A stretch of DNA of 64,000 nucleotides from Trogon surrucura (GCA_020746105.1 CM036628.1:7016001-7080000); one strand, 5' to 3'; counted from the first letter of the stretch, positions 37,663-49,060 are shown. Notes: generated by a model from the sequence alone, not told the origin. Numbers and translations: made by a program.

Positions 37663-39360
37663 TTACAGGGATCCATTAAAAGAAAACTGGAAGATGATAG
37701 CTCTCCTGCCTCCAGCGGCGTGCCTGATGTCATTTTCCCAAATGACAGTAAAAGACTTTGTCTTGATGATGTAAACCTTGCCATGGGCCAAGGTGCCAAT
37801 CCCAATGTGGCGTGTCCAGAAATGCAAAGTTCTCCGTTCTCCACCGGCCACAGCGCTTCTTCCCTGGGAGTCGCGGGACATCCAGTGCTCCTTGAAAACA
37901 ACCATATGAATGGTGGTGGCATTGGCTCCCCATTTTCAGTGCCACCCAACACGGAAATAAATCAGAAGGGGTCAATAGGAGGCCAAAACAATAACATTGT
38001 CCACTATGATGAGAAAGGAAACAGCTTACAGTCTGTGGACCAAGAGCTGCAAGATCTATTGGAAGAGCTGACAAAGATGCCTGATCCATCTCCCAATGAC
38101 CTGGATCTGGAGAAGATTTTGTGCAGCAAGACTGAAGAGCCACTTGGGCTGAGCCATTCTCAACCAAGCATAAGTACCACTCCAAAGGCCTCCCCACAGA
38201 CTTCCCACTTGGAGAACCATGTTGCTAACAAAGATTTTTCTCCAGGCTGCAATCCAACCAGTGGAGGATCTCCTCAGATGAGACCGTCATCTGCTGGAAC
38301 TAACTTCCAGGTTCCTCCCTCTAACAAACCCGCTGCATCACCCATCTCTACAGCAGCTCAGAGCAAGAACCAGCCCCCACCCATGCTTCCAGTACCCTTA
38401 CCCAGCATACCTGGCTCCAACTGGCATGCTCAGCAGCTAAAGCAGCTGGCAGCTAGCAAGCAGGTGTCTACTACTAAGCAACAAGTACAGGCTCCCAGCT
38501 GGCCAACTATGTCTCCTCCTGGTCTCTCTCCGCCATACAGGGCAGGATCATCCCCACACCATCAACCTTTCAGTCCTCAAAATGTTATGGTGTCTGGCAT
38601 GCCTGCTAATAATTTACCAGGAAACAACATTCAGAGTCCTCAAAACACTCTGCTTTCAAGCATGACTTCCAGCAGCACCCAATCCAATGGCCCCTCTCCT
38701 CCGTACGGGTCTGAGAAGCTCTCCAGTCCAGCTCTGAACCAGCAACCCTTCAGCCCTCAGAGCTCCATGCTTCCCACCCTGACAGCAGCCAACTTGCCAA
38801 CCAACAACATCAAAAGTCCACAGAACAACTTGGTTGCCAGCATGGCCTCCACAAATACTGGACCTTCTCCACCGTACCGGCCAGAAAAACTGTCAAGCCC
38901 AGCTCTCCATCAACAACCCTTCAGTCCTCAAGGTACATTAATCTCTAACATCACTCCCACCAGCAACCCCACAAGTATACAGAGCTCGCTTTTTAAATCA
39001 ATGGCTACAAACCAGTCCAAAAACATGAACATCATTATGCAGCAGCCATCCAGTAGTTTACAGCCAGGTCTGGTGAATGAGAGCCCTGTTAGCCAAGACC
39101 AGTTCTCTTTCAATAACACCAAACCACTGTCTCACTTTGCCTCAGAGTCAGCTACTCAAAAGATGTCACCTCTGACAGCAGGACAAGGGCAGCAGTCTCT
39201 CATTCACTATCTGCAGCAGCAGCAGCAGCCTGCAGCAGCGCAGCAGTCCCAGCAGACCAGCAGCAGCCAGTTCCTCCAGCAGCAGTTCCGACAGCTCATG
39301 CAGCCACATCGGGTGCAGAGACACATGCAGCCTGCCACGGTGCCGTCTCAGAGCAGACAG
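37663..39360 (+). CDS. MAMLD1: MAMLD1 large central coding exon (partial gene)
   Basis: This internal exon encodes 566 residues of mastermind-like domain containing 1, a nuclear, Gln/Pro/Ser-rich transcriptional co-activator. In mammals MAMLD1 is linked to HES3 activation, testis androgen production and hypospadias (family knowledge). Seen in the translation, in exon numbering: LQGSIKRKLEDD at 1-12; a SKRLCLDDVNLAMGQGA block at 29-45; VAGHPVLLENNHMNG at 70-84; an acidic amphipathic segment VDQELQDLLEELTKM with DPSPNDLDLEKIL at 125-153; WHAQQLKQLAASKQ at 254-267; three SPPY...QPFSPQ repeats from 289; NTKPLSHF at 485-492; a short Q5 run at 518-522; and a Gln-rich end at TVPSQSRQ. These match human MAMLD1 as I remember it, block by block, and do not match MAML1-3. 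The frame is open throughout and phase 0 at both ends. It would read on into the intron to a stop at 39520-39522. The true start codon and C-terminus lie in exons I could not find, so only this exon is annotated. Confidence 0.94.
38527..38967 (+). repeat. MAMLD1: Triplicated ~56-57-codon unit inside the MAMLD1 exon
   Basis: Three in-frame coding units start with SPPY at 38527, 38695 and 38866 (spacing 56 and 57 codons). Each has the order SPPY - (EKLSSPAL) - QQPFSPQ, and the first two continue with NNLP/ANLP, NNI(Q/K)SPQN and a SM(T/A)S segment. Units 2 and 3 share 20 of 22 residues in the SPPY-to-FSPQ core. Unit 1 has diverged in the middle (AGSSPHH instead of EKLSSPALxQ), and unit 3 loses the similarity after FSPQ. 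The region is Pro/Ser/Asn-rich and probably disordered. Confidence 0.85.
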
Positions 39361-39366
39361 GTGAGA
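39358..39366 (+). other. MAMLD1: Splice donor of the MAMLD1 exon
   Basis: CAG|GTGAGA is a near-consensus 5' splice site directly after the Ser-Arg-Gln codons. The human protein, as I remember it, also changes exon after an Arg-Gln pair at this point, which supports the boundary. It leaves the reading frame in phase 0. Confidence 0.88.
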
Positions 39367-41394
39367 ACGGCTCTTCTGCCGTTTAGGGCTTCTGTGAAAA
39401 TCTCCAGTTGTTTATTTTCGTATTTTTCGCTTTGTGTTTCGAATGCAATGTTGCTAAACTTCTGGGGTGTATGCGCCGTGTACATGGACAAGGCAATAGC
39501 GATATTCTTGTGTTTAAATTAGAACAACTTTATTTTTCAATTGAAATGTACTGTAATTCCACCATGCATTTTCTCTTCTAGCCCGGTGGAGAACTTTGTG
39601 CTATTAGGCAAAACACATTTCATACCGCTAAAATGAATTATCCTACATGTGTTGGTGATATTCTTATTTAGCTGATATTGTAAGCTCTAGAGATGTTCCC
39701 ATAGTGCTTCCTATTGTACTTTCAGTGGGAATATCTTTTTCTTTTTTTTTTGTGCCCTTCAACAGATTCATCTCTGTGTTATGCTTATGAGGCTAGAAAA
39801 GATCGGGTGGGATGAGAAATGAAGTTGAAACGAGTCGTTTATGGGCAGCAGGTCAAACAGTACAGTTCCCGGAGAGCAAAGAGGCAAACTTGAAATACCT
39901 GTTACTAGCATTTGCCAGAAGCAATGCCCTGCTTTGGATGAGGGCCATTCCCCACCCTTTGTTGATCTTTGATACCAACAGAGCTGCTAAATGCGAAAAT
40001 GCAGCTGTCAGGAGAGAGACACAGCCCGGATTTCTCCCCAGCAAACTTCTCCCTGAGACTCCAGGAGAGGTGGGAAGCACTGTCTGCTGCTACCCCAGAT
40101 GAGAGATTTACTGTGAACAGGGTCTTCAGGGCAAGGAAGGGTTTGGGGACACAATGTGAGAGCAGCCTGGATGTGAGGATAAATAGCTATATTTTCATTA
40201 GGATGAATAGTAGGAAACGTTGAACCTCGCCACCAAAGCCAAGTACCTTGTTAGGCTGAACCCAACCCTTTGGAAAGCAGAATCCTTCCAGTTGCTTAGC
40301 TCTGCACATAGGTACTCCATCAGCTCCTTGCGAAGGGTTGAAACGCTTCTCACCCAGCAAACCAGAGATTGTTCTCTGAAGCTCTGCTAGGGTTTGCTTG
40401 AGAGCGTGGTCCTGAGCTGGGGAATACGCTGGGTTTCTTTGCTTTTCTTCCCTGCTAGATGATTGATTCTTATAGAGGTGGATTTTCTCAATGTAGATGA
40501 CTTAGTGTAACCTTGTCCTGTGACAGCAATGAGAAATAAGGGGTTAGTTACTAATTGTCAGGTTCGTAGTGGTCAATCAATGAGGTGCATTTCCGTTGTG
40601 CCACTTCAGGATCGACTCACTCTTTTCCACCCTCAGTGTTCTCTTGTTTCGATACAACAGCTTAAAACAGACAGCTGAGAAGGAGCTGGAGACTTGCTGA
40701 ATTTGCTTATCCAAACATAGAACATGTAATGATATGGCATATATAGTTCATTTTAAAGGGTTATTGATATAAGGTCCCTAATGCAACAAATCCCTGAAGC
40801 AATTATGTTGCTTTAAGCATGGCAGGACCCTGCTTGTGTTCAGTGGGACCCAAGTTAAACACAAAGGAGAAGGTCTGCTGGCTTGGGATCTAGGAGTGTG
40901 GATGGACAGGTGGTTGAAAGTGAGTTGCTGCAGCTTCATGAATTGCTGCCCATCATGTGTTTTACTCTGGAGGCAGTGTGGGTGAGGAATAGTGTTTTAC
41001 TAAATCCTGGGTGATGGCTGGTAAGTTGGTAACTGCCGTGACACAATTGCGTTTGATCATGTCCATAACCTTTGAGCTTTTTTTTTCCTCTGGCTCTGCT
41101 GCTGGGTGTGTGGAATTGCCACATCCCTGTTGGATTCCTGAGGTTTCCTGTGCACTAGCTTTCTTTGTCACACTTTTGTCTTACACCTCTGAACCCCCTA
41201 CATCATTGATTAGCCAAAAAAAAAAAAGAGAGAGGAAAAAAATTCCTGCAGTGAGGTCTGTCTAATTGGACAAAATAACCCCTCTTCCAGCAACTTTCCT
41301 ATGCTGCATTTTTAGCTGATTCTTACTGTCAGAGAGAGAGTTGTTATAATTTGCTGGCTATCAGTAAAGATCAAGGACAGGTAAGACTGATTAC

Positions 41395-41500
41395 AGATGA
41401 TGAGCATTTTACATTTTCAGACTAGTTAGGTAAGCTTATGGTGCCTCCCTCGTTTTACAAGTAAGACTTATTACAATAATTATACAGCAGATGACAGTGC
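41395..41500 (+). mobile_element. Possible MIR-like relic
   Basis: GAGCATTTTACATTTTCAGACTAGTTAGGTAAGCTTATGGTGCCTCCCTCGTTTTACAAGTAAG follows the order of the MIR segment that runs from AAGCACTTTACA through TAGGTA to CCATTTTACAGATGAG. The similarity is short and diverged. Confidence 0.35.
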
Positions 41501-42137
41501 TTGAGTTTTACAGTCTGTTGAGCTGCCGAAGAAAGATGGTGGATGTTCAGGAATGAAACATTTTGTTAGGTTTTGATAACTTTACTGCAAATCTCGTAGA
41601 AGAAAACATATCCTGAGTGCTGAATTAAAAGAAAAATTACATGGAAAAAATAATCTAGGTAGGAAACCGTAAAATTCAGGGATACTTGCTAGGTTTTTTT
41701 GAATCTACCGCGTAGATGTGTTATTTGTCTGCCTGCAGTAGATTTTTTATTTGCTTTGAGACATTGATACTGAAATTCTGAACCCAACCTGCTGTGCACC
41801 AATTTTACTCCCTTGTAAGCGAAGTAGCTCCAGTGACTGTGGTTTTGATTTACAGCAGCATGCCCAGAGCTGAATCTGAGCTTTGCAGAACCTCGGTGCC
41901 AGTTCTCCCCTGAGGCAGGTGATGAATAGGACTTCTCAGCCATGGAGCAGTTGTTTCATTAAAAGGCAAAATGTTAAAGATTCAGAAGGCAGGGCAAGAC
42001 AACTTCTGCATCTTCAAAAATTTGTAACCTCCTGGTGGGAAATTGCCTTGCTTAGCCTCGTTCACAGATACTTGCCCAAAGAAAAATAACAGCATTCCCT
42101 GGAATGTTGTTTCGTGTTTAAAAGTCACCCCCTTACT

Positions 42138-42154
42138 TTGTGTGTGTGTGTGTT
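42138..42154. repeat. Short (TG)n microsatellite
   Basis: About eight TG units, too short to expect strong instability. Confidence 0.8.
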
Positions 42155-44340
42155 TGTAAATGTGACTAAAATTTGTAAAAAGAAGGCATAGTACTCTCTT
42201 CTTTTGAGCAAGAGGTGCAGCTTTGTACAGAAGAAGAATGTGGATGGTGGCCAGTTGGAGGGGGAACAATAAACCATGAAATTTGATGCTTGTAGCAGGC
42301 AGAGCAATGCGGAGCAGAGAGCAGCGACATAGACCCGGGGTGAGATTTTCCCTGTTGGTTTAGTGCATGTTAAAGCAAAGACTCCACATTCCCAAAAGCT
42401 GGCTTACTGCTGGCGCCTCACAGCTATACCATTTTTGTGCTTAATGATATATCTCTTAAGGGTGTAATCAGTCTGCACCCCAGATCCCGAATTGCCTGGA
42501 CAACTGGTAAATCTGATAAGGGCTAATCTTTTCCCATCTGAAGCACTATGTCTTTGTTGTTGAGCCTTGACGGGTATTGATTGAGGCACCGACAGTTTGC
42601 CTGGTGCGATATTGCGAAGCCGGGCAGTGCTAACATTGCTCTTGTGCAGGTTTTCATTTTACTCGTGTAGGACTGATGCTTGCTGAGTGAAATTACACTC
42701 AAAGGTCTGGACTCATAAATCCACAATATAAAGATGGTAGTAAATGCCAGAGAGTCAAAGATAGTCTCCAAAACTATGACACGCTGATTTCTGCGCTTAA
42801 GCTTAACCAGGTGACTTTATTGACTGTTTCTGGGTGCGTGAAACGCTGCATTTGCCCAGGCAGGTTGAATATTTGGGCATCTCCCTGATTTTCATGCCTA
42901 AATACAGTTTGTACTTCCAGATCTCCTACTCTGACATGTCAGATACGTCGGGCCCAGTTCTGCCTTCAGCAATGCTGATACAACATCACGGCTTCCGGAA
43001 GAGCTCCTCTTCTCCCACCCATATAAGAACAGAGAAGGTCTTGGCAAAGGGAAAAGAGGCTTCCCTGAAGGCAGGAAAATGAGCTGGTCATCTTTGCAAT
43101 TTAAGTCAGGCTGGAATTAAAAAAACAAAACCAAAAAAAAAACCAACTTTGTGTGACCATTATTTTTCCAAGCCCAAGTTTGCCCGAGTTAAAATTCGAG
43201 AGTCTCGGGGAGGAGGGCAGTGTTGCCCCCCTGCACTGTGTGTAGAATGTTGGAAACCAAAACGCAACTTTAGAGGTTGTTTTGTTGGGAGGATGTCGCT
43301 AATAAATAGCCATTGTTTTAGGTGGGACACACTGCGCGTTTCTGAGCTCCAGTTGCGCTGTAGGAACCAAATGTGCTATTCTTAGAGCTCTCCACATTCC
43401 TGCTGACATCCAGATAGTTGTACACTAGGTTGTCAGTGAAGGGTATATTTGTTTCAGCTCCATTGCCAAAAATGATGGTAGAGGAAAAATGATAGGAGAA
43501 GCGACAGAAAGAAAAATAATAGTATTTGCAGTAAAAATGGCTATATTTTACTTCGTGTGGACTGCATATGAGATAGTGAAGAATATGCTGAAGACAAAAA
43601 AAAAAGCTTTGAGAAGGACTTGACAGTGTTTCTTTAACTGTGGTAAAAGCAGCAATACAGTATCTGAGGCGGCAGAGTAAATTATAGGTTGCAGAGAAAC
43701 AGCAAAACCCCTGAGCTAGATTAAATATACTAGGCGGAAAAAAATTAAACATGAGTTCTCTAAATATAGAAACAAAACTGAAGAAGTGCACTGTTACAGG
43801 GAGCAAACTGACCCAGAGCTTACATGTCAAAGGTTAAATAAATATAATGGAATACAAAATATAGCTTTTATTAATATAAACAGGAATGTTAATGCCAGGG
43901 ACTGATTCCTGGTGTCCTGCGTTATGGGAAGCTGTTTCTGCCCGTAAGAAGTCGGCTCACCGTGACTGCTGGGTGAGACCGAGGCGATTCAGCAGCGCTT
44001 TGTTTATAAGCTCTGACGTAGATTGATGAAGAGTTTGAACAAGCGAGGAGCGCAGCCCACGGCGCTGAGTACGTACAGTCCTCGTGTAAGTACAGGGGAA
44101 AATCTTGTTTTGTTTGGCATTTCCGAGATGTCACAAGGAGTCTTCCTAACACATAAAACAACTACAGTATCATGTATTATTAATAAGACCAAAAGTAGTG
44201 GCCGGATTTCATCTGCAGTTTTAACCCCTCCCCTTTTTCTTTAAGTGTCACGCTTATCTTTAAAGCCACTTTGAATGAAATTAGTTTCCCACTCATCATC
44301 TTATTTCTTCTTTTTCCCTCTTCTTTTTGTTTTAGTTTCT

Positions 44341-44539
44341 TCTTTTTCTTTTTCTTTTTCTTTTTCTTTTTCTTTTTCTTTTTCTTTTTCTTTTTCTTTT
44401 TCTTTTTCTTTTTCTTTTTCTTTTTCTTTTTCTTTTTCTTTTTCTTTTTCTTTTTCTTTTTCTTTTTCTTTTTCTTTTTCTTTTTCTTTTTCTTTTTCTT
44501 TTTCTTTTTCTTTTTCTTTTTCTTTTTCTTTTTCTTTTT
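44341..44539. repeat. (CTTTTT)n hexanucleotide microsatellite, ~33 perfect units
   Basis: An uninterrupted hexamer array of ~199 bp with every pyrimidine on the + strand and every purine on the - strand. It creates long spurious Phe/Ser frames on + and Lys/Glu frames on -, none of them coding. Uninterrupted arrays of this length are expected to vary in length between individuals and to be hard to assemble. Confidence 0.97.
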
Positions 44540-44727
44540 TCTTTTTCTTTTTTCTTTTTTTTTCTTTTTCCATTTTCCTTTTCCTATTTTTCTTTTTCCA
44601 TTTTTCTTTTTCACTTTCTTTTTCCATTTTTCTTTTTCACTTTTTTCTTTTCCGTTTTTTTTCATTTTCCTTTTTTTTTCGCTTTTCTCCAGACAAAGTT
44701 TTTGAAATATTACTTTTTTTTTTTTTT
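44540..44727. repeat. Degenerate pyrimidine-rich flank with a 26-bp sub-repeat
   Basis: T-rich pyrimidine tract continuing from the hexamer array. It includes an identical 24-base block (TCTTTTTCCATTTTTCTTTT plus TCAC) at 44591-44614 and 44617-44640, then TTTTCATTTTCC-type units and a T run at 44714-44727. It looks like decayed older array material, interrupted near 44690 by a short mixed sequence. Confidence 0.75.
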
Positions 44728-47348
44728 TACTAATACTGTGGAGAAGAAAATCAGATTTGATTTCAAAGACCAGTGGTAGCACAATACTGAAGCAAAGCCT
44801 TTGAGGGAGTGGAGAGCTTTTGAAGGCAAAGCACAAGCCCTTCAGCTAATTAAGTGCCTTTGAATAAGCGAATAAAAGAAGCTGGTGATGAATCTGGATT
44901 ACAGAGAGCAATGAGGCTGAGCCTGAAGTTTGACCTCTCCACAGATGTGAAAACATCTTCTTGAATGGTCATTTCTGAATTTATATTTATCCGTGCACTT
45001 GCAATTGAGTTGGTATTTTTGTTCCGACATGGAGATTCTCCCCTCCCTTCTTTCACAAGAGGCTGAAAGGGACTTTACTGAAACTCTCAAACTCCCCTCT
45101 TCTCCCTTCCCCTTCCTCCCCATGAGTAAATAATGTAAGATAAGCTTTGGAAAGTAAGGAGCAAACTTGTGGAAAGAAACGGGCTGTTGCCCTCAACTCG
45201 GCAATAGTAATGCAACATTTTCAGAAGCACAGTAACCAAGATCAAAAACTTAGTTCACATCTGATCTTCTTAAGAAGCCCATTGCTCTTACACAGTGTTT
45301 TCTAATCACGTGTGTTGTGGTTAGATTCTGTTACGTTACAGGTATTTCAAAGCATTTCCCTGTTATAGTGGAGCCCTTGTAGCCAGGTCTTGCCTGTCCC
45401 CGTTCTTTGCCTTGTACTGGAAGGTGTTTACAGGCACTGATATTTCTCACAGTTCTGCCTAACGATCATCCCTCCCGTTTAGCTGTTTAGCTGTCTGTTA
45501 CACTGAAAGCACTTTTGGACGCCACATAGCACATCATTAGGGGGAGCGATCTGCAGAGGAGAAGCTTATAAATAGACCAGATCCTTCTGCGCACCATGTG
45601 GGGAGCATCCTCCCCCGCTCTCACCAGTGCCCTCCTTTTGGATCTGAAATCCACGTGGACACAACATCAAAGCTGCAGCTTTCCTCAACCCGTCCAGGCG
45701 TCTCCCTTTGGTTATGACCTGTTTAATAACGTGGAAGATGTTCTGGCAGCAGTATAGCACTTAGGACACCGACGACTCTACGGGAGTCTCGCGCTGGAGA
45801 AGTTAAAATCCACTTGGAAAGAAGAAAGGGGCTCGGGAGGTCCTGTAACCACCAGCGAGGAGTGCTGGGAGGTGGTCAGGAAAGTCTTCCTCTTGGTTAC
45901 CTGCAGAACGATGAAGCGAGGCGTGTGCTGGCCGATGCGGTCGTCTCCAGGGTTTTGGTGGAGAAAGACAAGATGAAGGAATGCTCGTGTGGTGTGAACA
46001 TGGAGATGGAAGTGTGACTTATCCCAGAGAAGTTTAAGACAAGGCAAATTTCAGCCTGACAGGCTGCTTTTAATGGTTTTACTGGTGCCCAGGACCTGGG
46101 CTGTGAGTCAGTGCTGGGTCCCCCTCCTCCCCTGCCAGCAGGGCCGTTCAGCCACAGCGTGAGCGGAGGGGACTGAGCCATCAGAGGTTCTGCATTACCC
46201 CTAAAAAAACCTCCCTGCCTTTGTGGTTTGGAGCTTTAAGCAACAGACAGTTGTTTCCTTCTGCTCTGCAGTGTGAGGTGGGACAGAACCTTTTCTCTCA
46301 AAGGTGCAGGGAAACTGGCGGTATCCTCTTAAAAAAAGTCTTCATTCATTTGATGTGGAACCATACTCTGATGCTCATTTGTACCAAAACCACCCTCGCC
46401 AGCCCAGGCAAGCGGTTTCTCTCACGGATTCTAGGAGGCTTGGTAGCAGTATTCACAAGTTTTCCTGTGCTAAAACATCAGCTGAATCAGACCCCAGCTG
46501 CAGATTTTCTTGCATCTGTTTTGTGGTTGTTTTTTTTCAAGTAACAACGACAAAAGAATCCATATGCAGAAATCTTTAATTTACAATACCTGAGGAAAAG
46601 CTTTTGAACATTTCTTTTTTCTCAACTGTGCCCTTAGATGAAATGAAGTTACAAACATCCAAGGAATCTAGGGGAAGGCTCAGCGACCTTCTCGCTGTTT
46701 AGCTTTGTAGTGAATGCTGTAACTTCCTTCTGTGTATCCTTCTTAAAAATAACACCACGAACAGTGGTTAGTGATGGGTAGGACACACGACTTGCATCTT
46801 CACTTACAAGTCAGTGCACCCATAATTCTTACATTGAAAAGGTGTGTTTGTGGCACGGCTTGCTGGTGAAAAGCAATGAGCAAATGGTTTCCATAATCCT
46901 GTTGTAGACCCAACTCATTTCATTTGTGCTGTAAATTCCCATTAATATCTTAATTCCGTTTTTCCTCCACCTTTATGGAAGATAGATTTGTTCATTGGCT
47001 GTATTTTCTTAGCAAATGGCAGTTTGAGGAGCTTAGTTTGAGCTAAAAGCAGCCTGGCTTTCAGAAAATGGTCTCAATTCCCTAAAGCCGTGCCCTTCTT
47101 ACTACTTCAGATTTGATGCTTAAATTAATAATTGATTTTAATACTTCTTGCAGTGATACTGGGAGAAGATGGTTTGTACCCTTGATTTTTGGGGTGATTT
47201 CCACCCAGGATTGTCCCGTAGTAGTCTGAAATGACATCTATATTCCACAAGGCAGAAATATGTACAGAAGCAGGGTGTAATTTAACAGAATAAAAAGCAA
47301 ACAAATAAATGAGAGGGGCCCTCAGATGCTGTTAAAATCCTGGGCCTG

Positions 47349-47396
47349 GCGCCGGCCGGCGGTTCGGCGGGGTGGGGTGGCTGGAGCAGCCGACTT
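47349..47396. other. Short CpG-rich patch
   Basis: GGCGCCGGCCGGCGGTTCGG carries most of the seven CpGs in ~45 bp, set in AT-rich DNA. No start site or exon can be supported. Confidence 0.35.
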
Positions 47397-47549
47397 TGTC
47401 CTGCTCTGCTCCTCTGTCATTTCTGCCTCGCTGCAGAAAACGCAGCGCACCAAAAAAATAAAAGTACAACCATGTTTTGTTTCAGATGCAATACCTAGAA
47501 ATAACTTTCCTGGTAAAATGAACTCAGTCTCCTTGGTTTTTGGTTTGGG

Positions 47550-47575
47550 TTTTTTTTTTTTTTTCTTTTTCTCTG
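47550..47575. repeat. Poly-T / pyrimidine run
   Basis: Fifteen T's followed by CTTTTTCTC. Simple low-complexity sequence. Confidence 0.8.
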
Positions 47576-49060
47576 GGCATTTTGGAGAAATTTCAGTGTG
47601 TGTGGGTGGGGGAAAACAAAGCCGGGGCTGTAAACAGGAACTGATATTGTCTCCGCAGCTGAACAGGGAGAGAAACTGAACTGGCCTCGGTGGTTCTTTC
47701 GTACATCTGCGAGCCTGGAAACACTGGGATGATTCACAGTTTGCTGATTAATACAGGACCGAGCAAAATGGTGTGAATTAACGGCCATTACAGAGCTAGG
47801 CTGGATGGCAAATATCCCCCTAGAACAAATGATGTTTCACGAAGATTGCTTAGAGGAAGAGGTAATGGGTCTTAAATACAAATTAGAAGCAGTCCCATCA
47901 AAGCTGTTAACATTAAGGTTTGAAAGCCAAACACTATTATGAGCTGTCTTCAAAAACTGTACATTTAGGAAGCGTATCAGTCGGCTGTGTTGGCTGTGTA
48001 ATATTTCTGTCTCGAGCACTTTGGACTATTTCAAGCAGCTGGCACTGATAATTGATAGAAATCCACAGTCAGAATGTAGCAGCTCTCCTTAGGGCTTTGA
48101 AGGCTGATCACTCTGTTAGGTGTATGTTCTAAAGTTAATTTTTTTATGACATATATAAATGCAGATACTATCATTATTGGTGTGTAATGCTTAAAGGCAC
48201 TACTGTTAACAAAAAATATTCCTATTTTATAATTTAACCCTTTGCACATGGGAATGTTAAAAGAAGAAGATAGAAAATACTTTAGCATAAATCCTATCCT
48301 CTGTATAACCAGCAAAATTGTTTAACATTTCTCACTGAAGTAATGAAAATGCAATACCTTAGATCGGTGTCAGACAGATGCAAATGCAGGTTATGGACAG
48401 GCTGTGCTGAGCTATTTTTCCCCATTACAGAATTGATAAGAGACCCACAAGGAGGGTAAGCCCTGTAGTGTAGACAAAATAATACGATATCCCAGTCTAA
48501 GACGTTACATTAACAGCTTGATCTTGTAAAGATTCAAACACACACACCTAAATTTACGCAGTGGGAGGTCATTCCAGGCTGACTACGGGATTATTTCTGA
48601 GAGCAGAGTGAATCATGTGTGTGTATAGTCTTGGTGTGCTGGAGAAAGACTGAAGGTGGAGAAGGATGCAGCAAAGGGCACAGTAATCATCGACAATGGC
48701 ATATTGGTGCTACAACAAAAAAAAGAGTTGGAAGCTTTGATGTCCTCGTTCCTACCTCAGCTCTAGTTTATATTTGAATTATTTTGGGGGTTCTGTTGTG
48801 CATTTTTTTCCAGGGGGTCACGACCAGCATTTTGTAAATGTGCCAATCTTTGAGTAAGATTACGTTTTAATCAGTCCGCTGGTCATTTGCAGTCCTCTGG
48901 GGTTTGTTTTTTACAGTCATGAATTGCAGAAGCAAAACGTGCCCCTTGCCAGAAAGAAAAGTTGTCCTCTCCTCTCGGGCCCAGCAATAACAAAAGCAAA
49001 TGAGGAAGAAAAAAATCTTAACAAAGACTTTTTCCCTCTCTTTTTCTTTTGTGATTGCAG

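Larger units (their letters stand above)
39367..44340. other. Start of the downstream MAMLD1 intron
   Basis: Non-coding after the donor. Two acceptor-like sites occur early (AG at 39580-39581 and at 39764-39765). A possible MIR-like piece lies at 41395 and an A-rich stretch near 41217-41241. No downstream MAMLD1 exon could be matched. Confidence 0.6.

Noticed and set aside
44180..44836. Long Lys/Glu-rich and Phe/Ser-rich open frames on both strands
   Set aside because: They are read straight out of the (CTTTTT)n array and its flank, not a gene.
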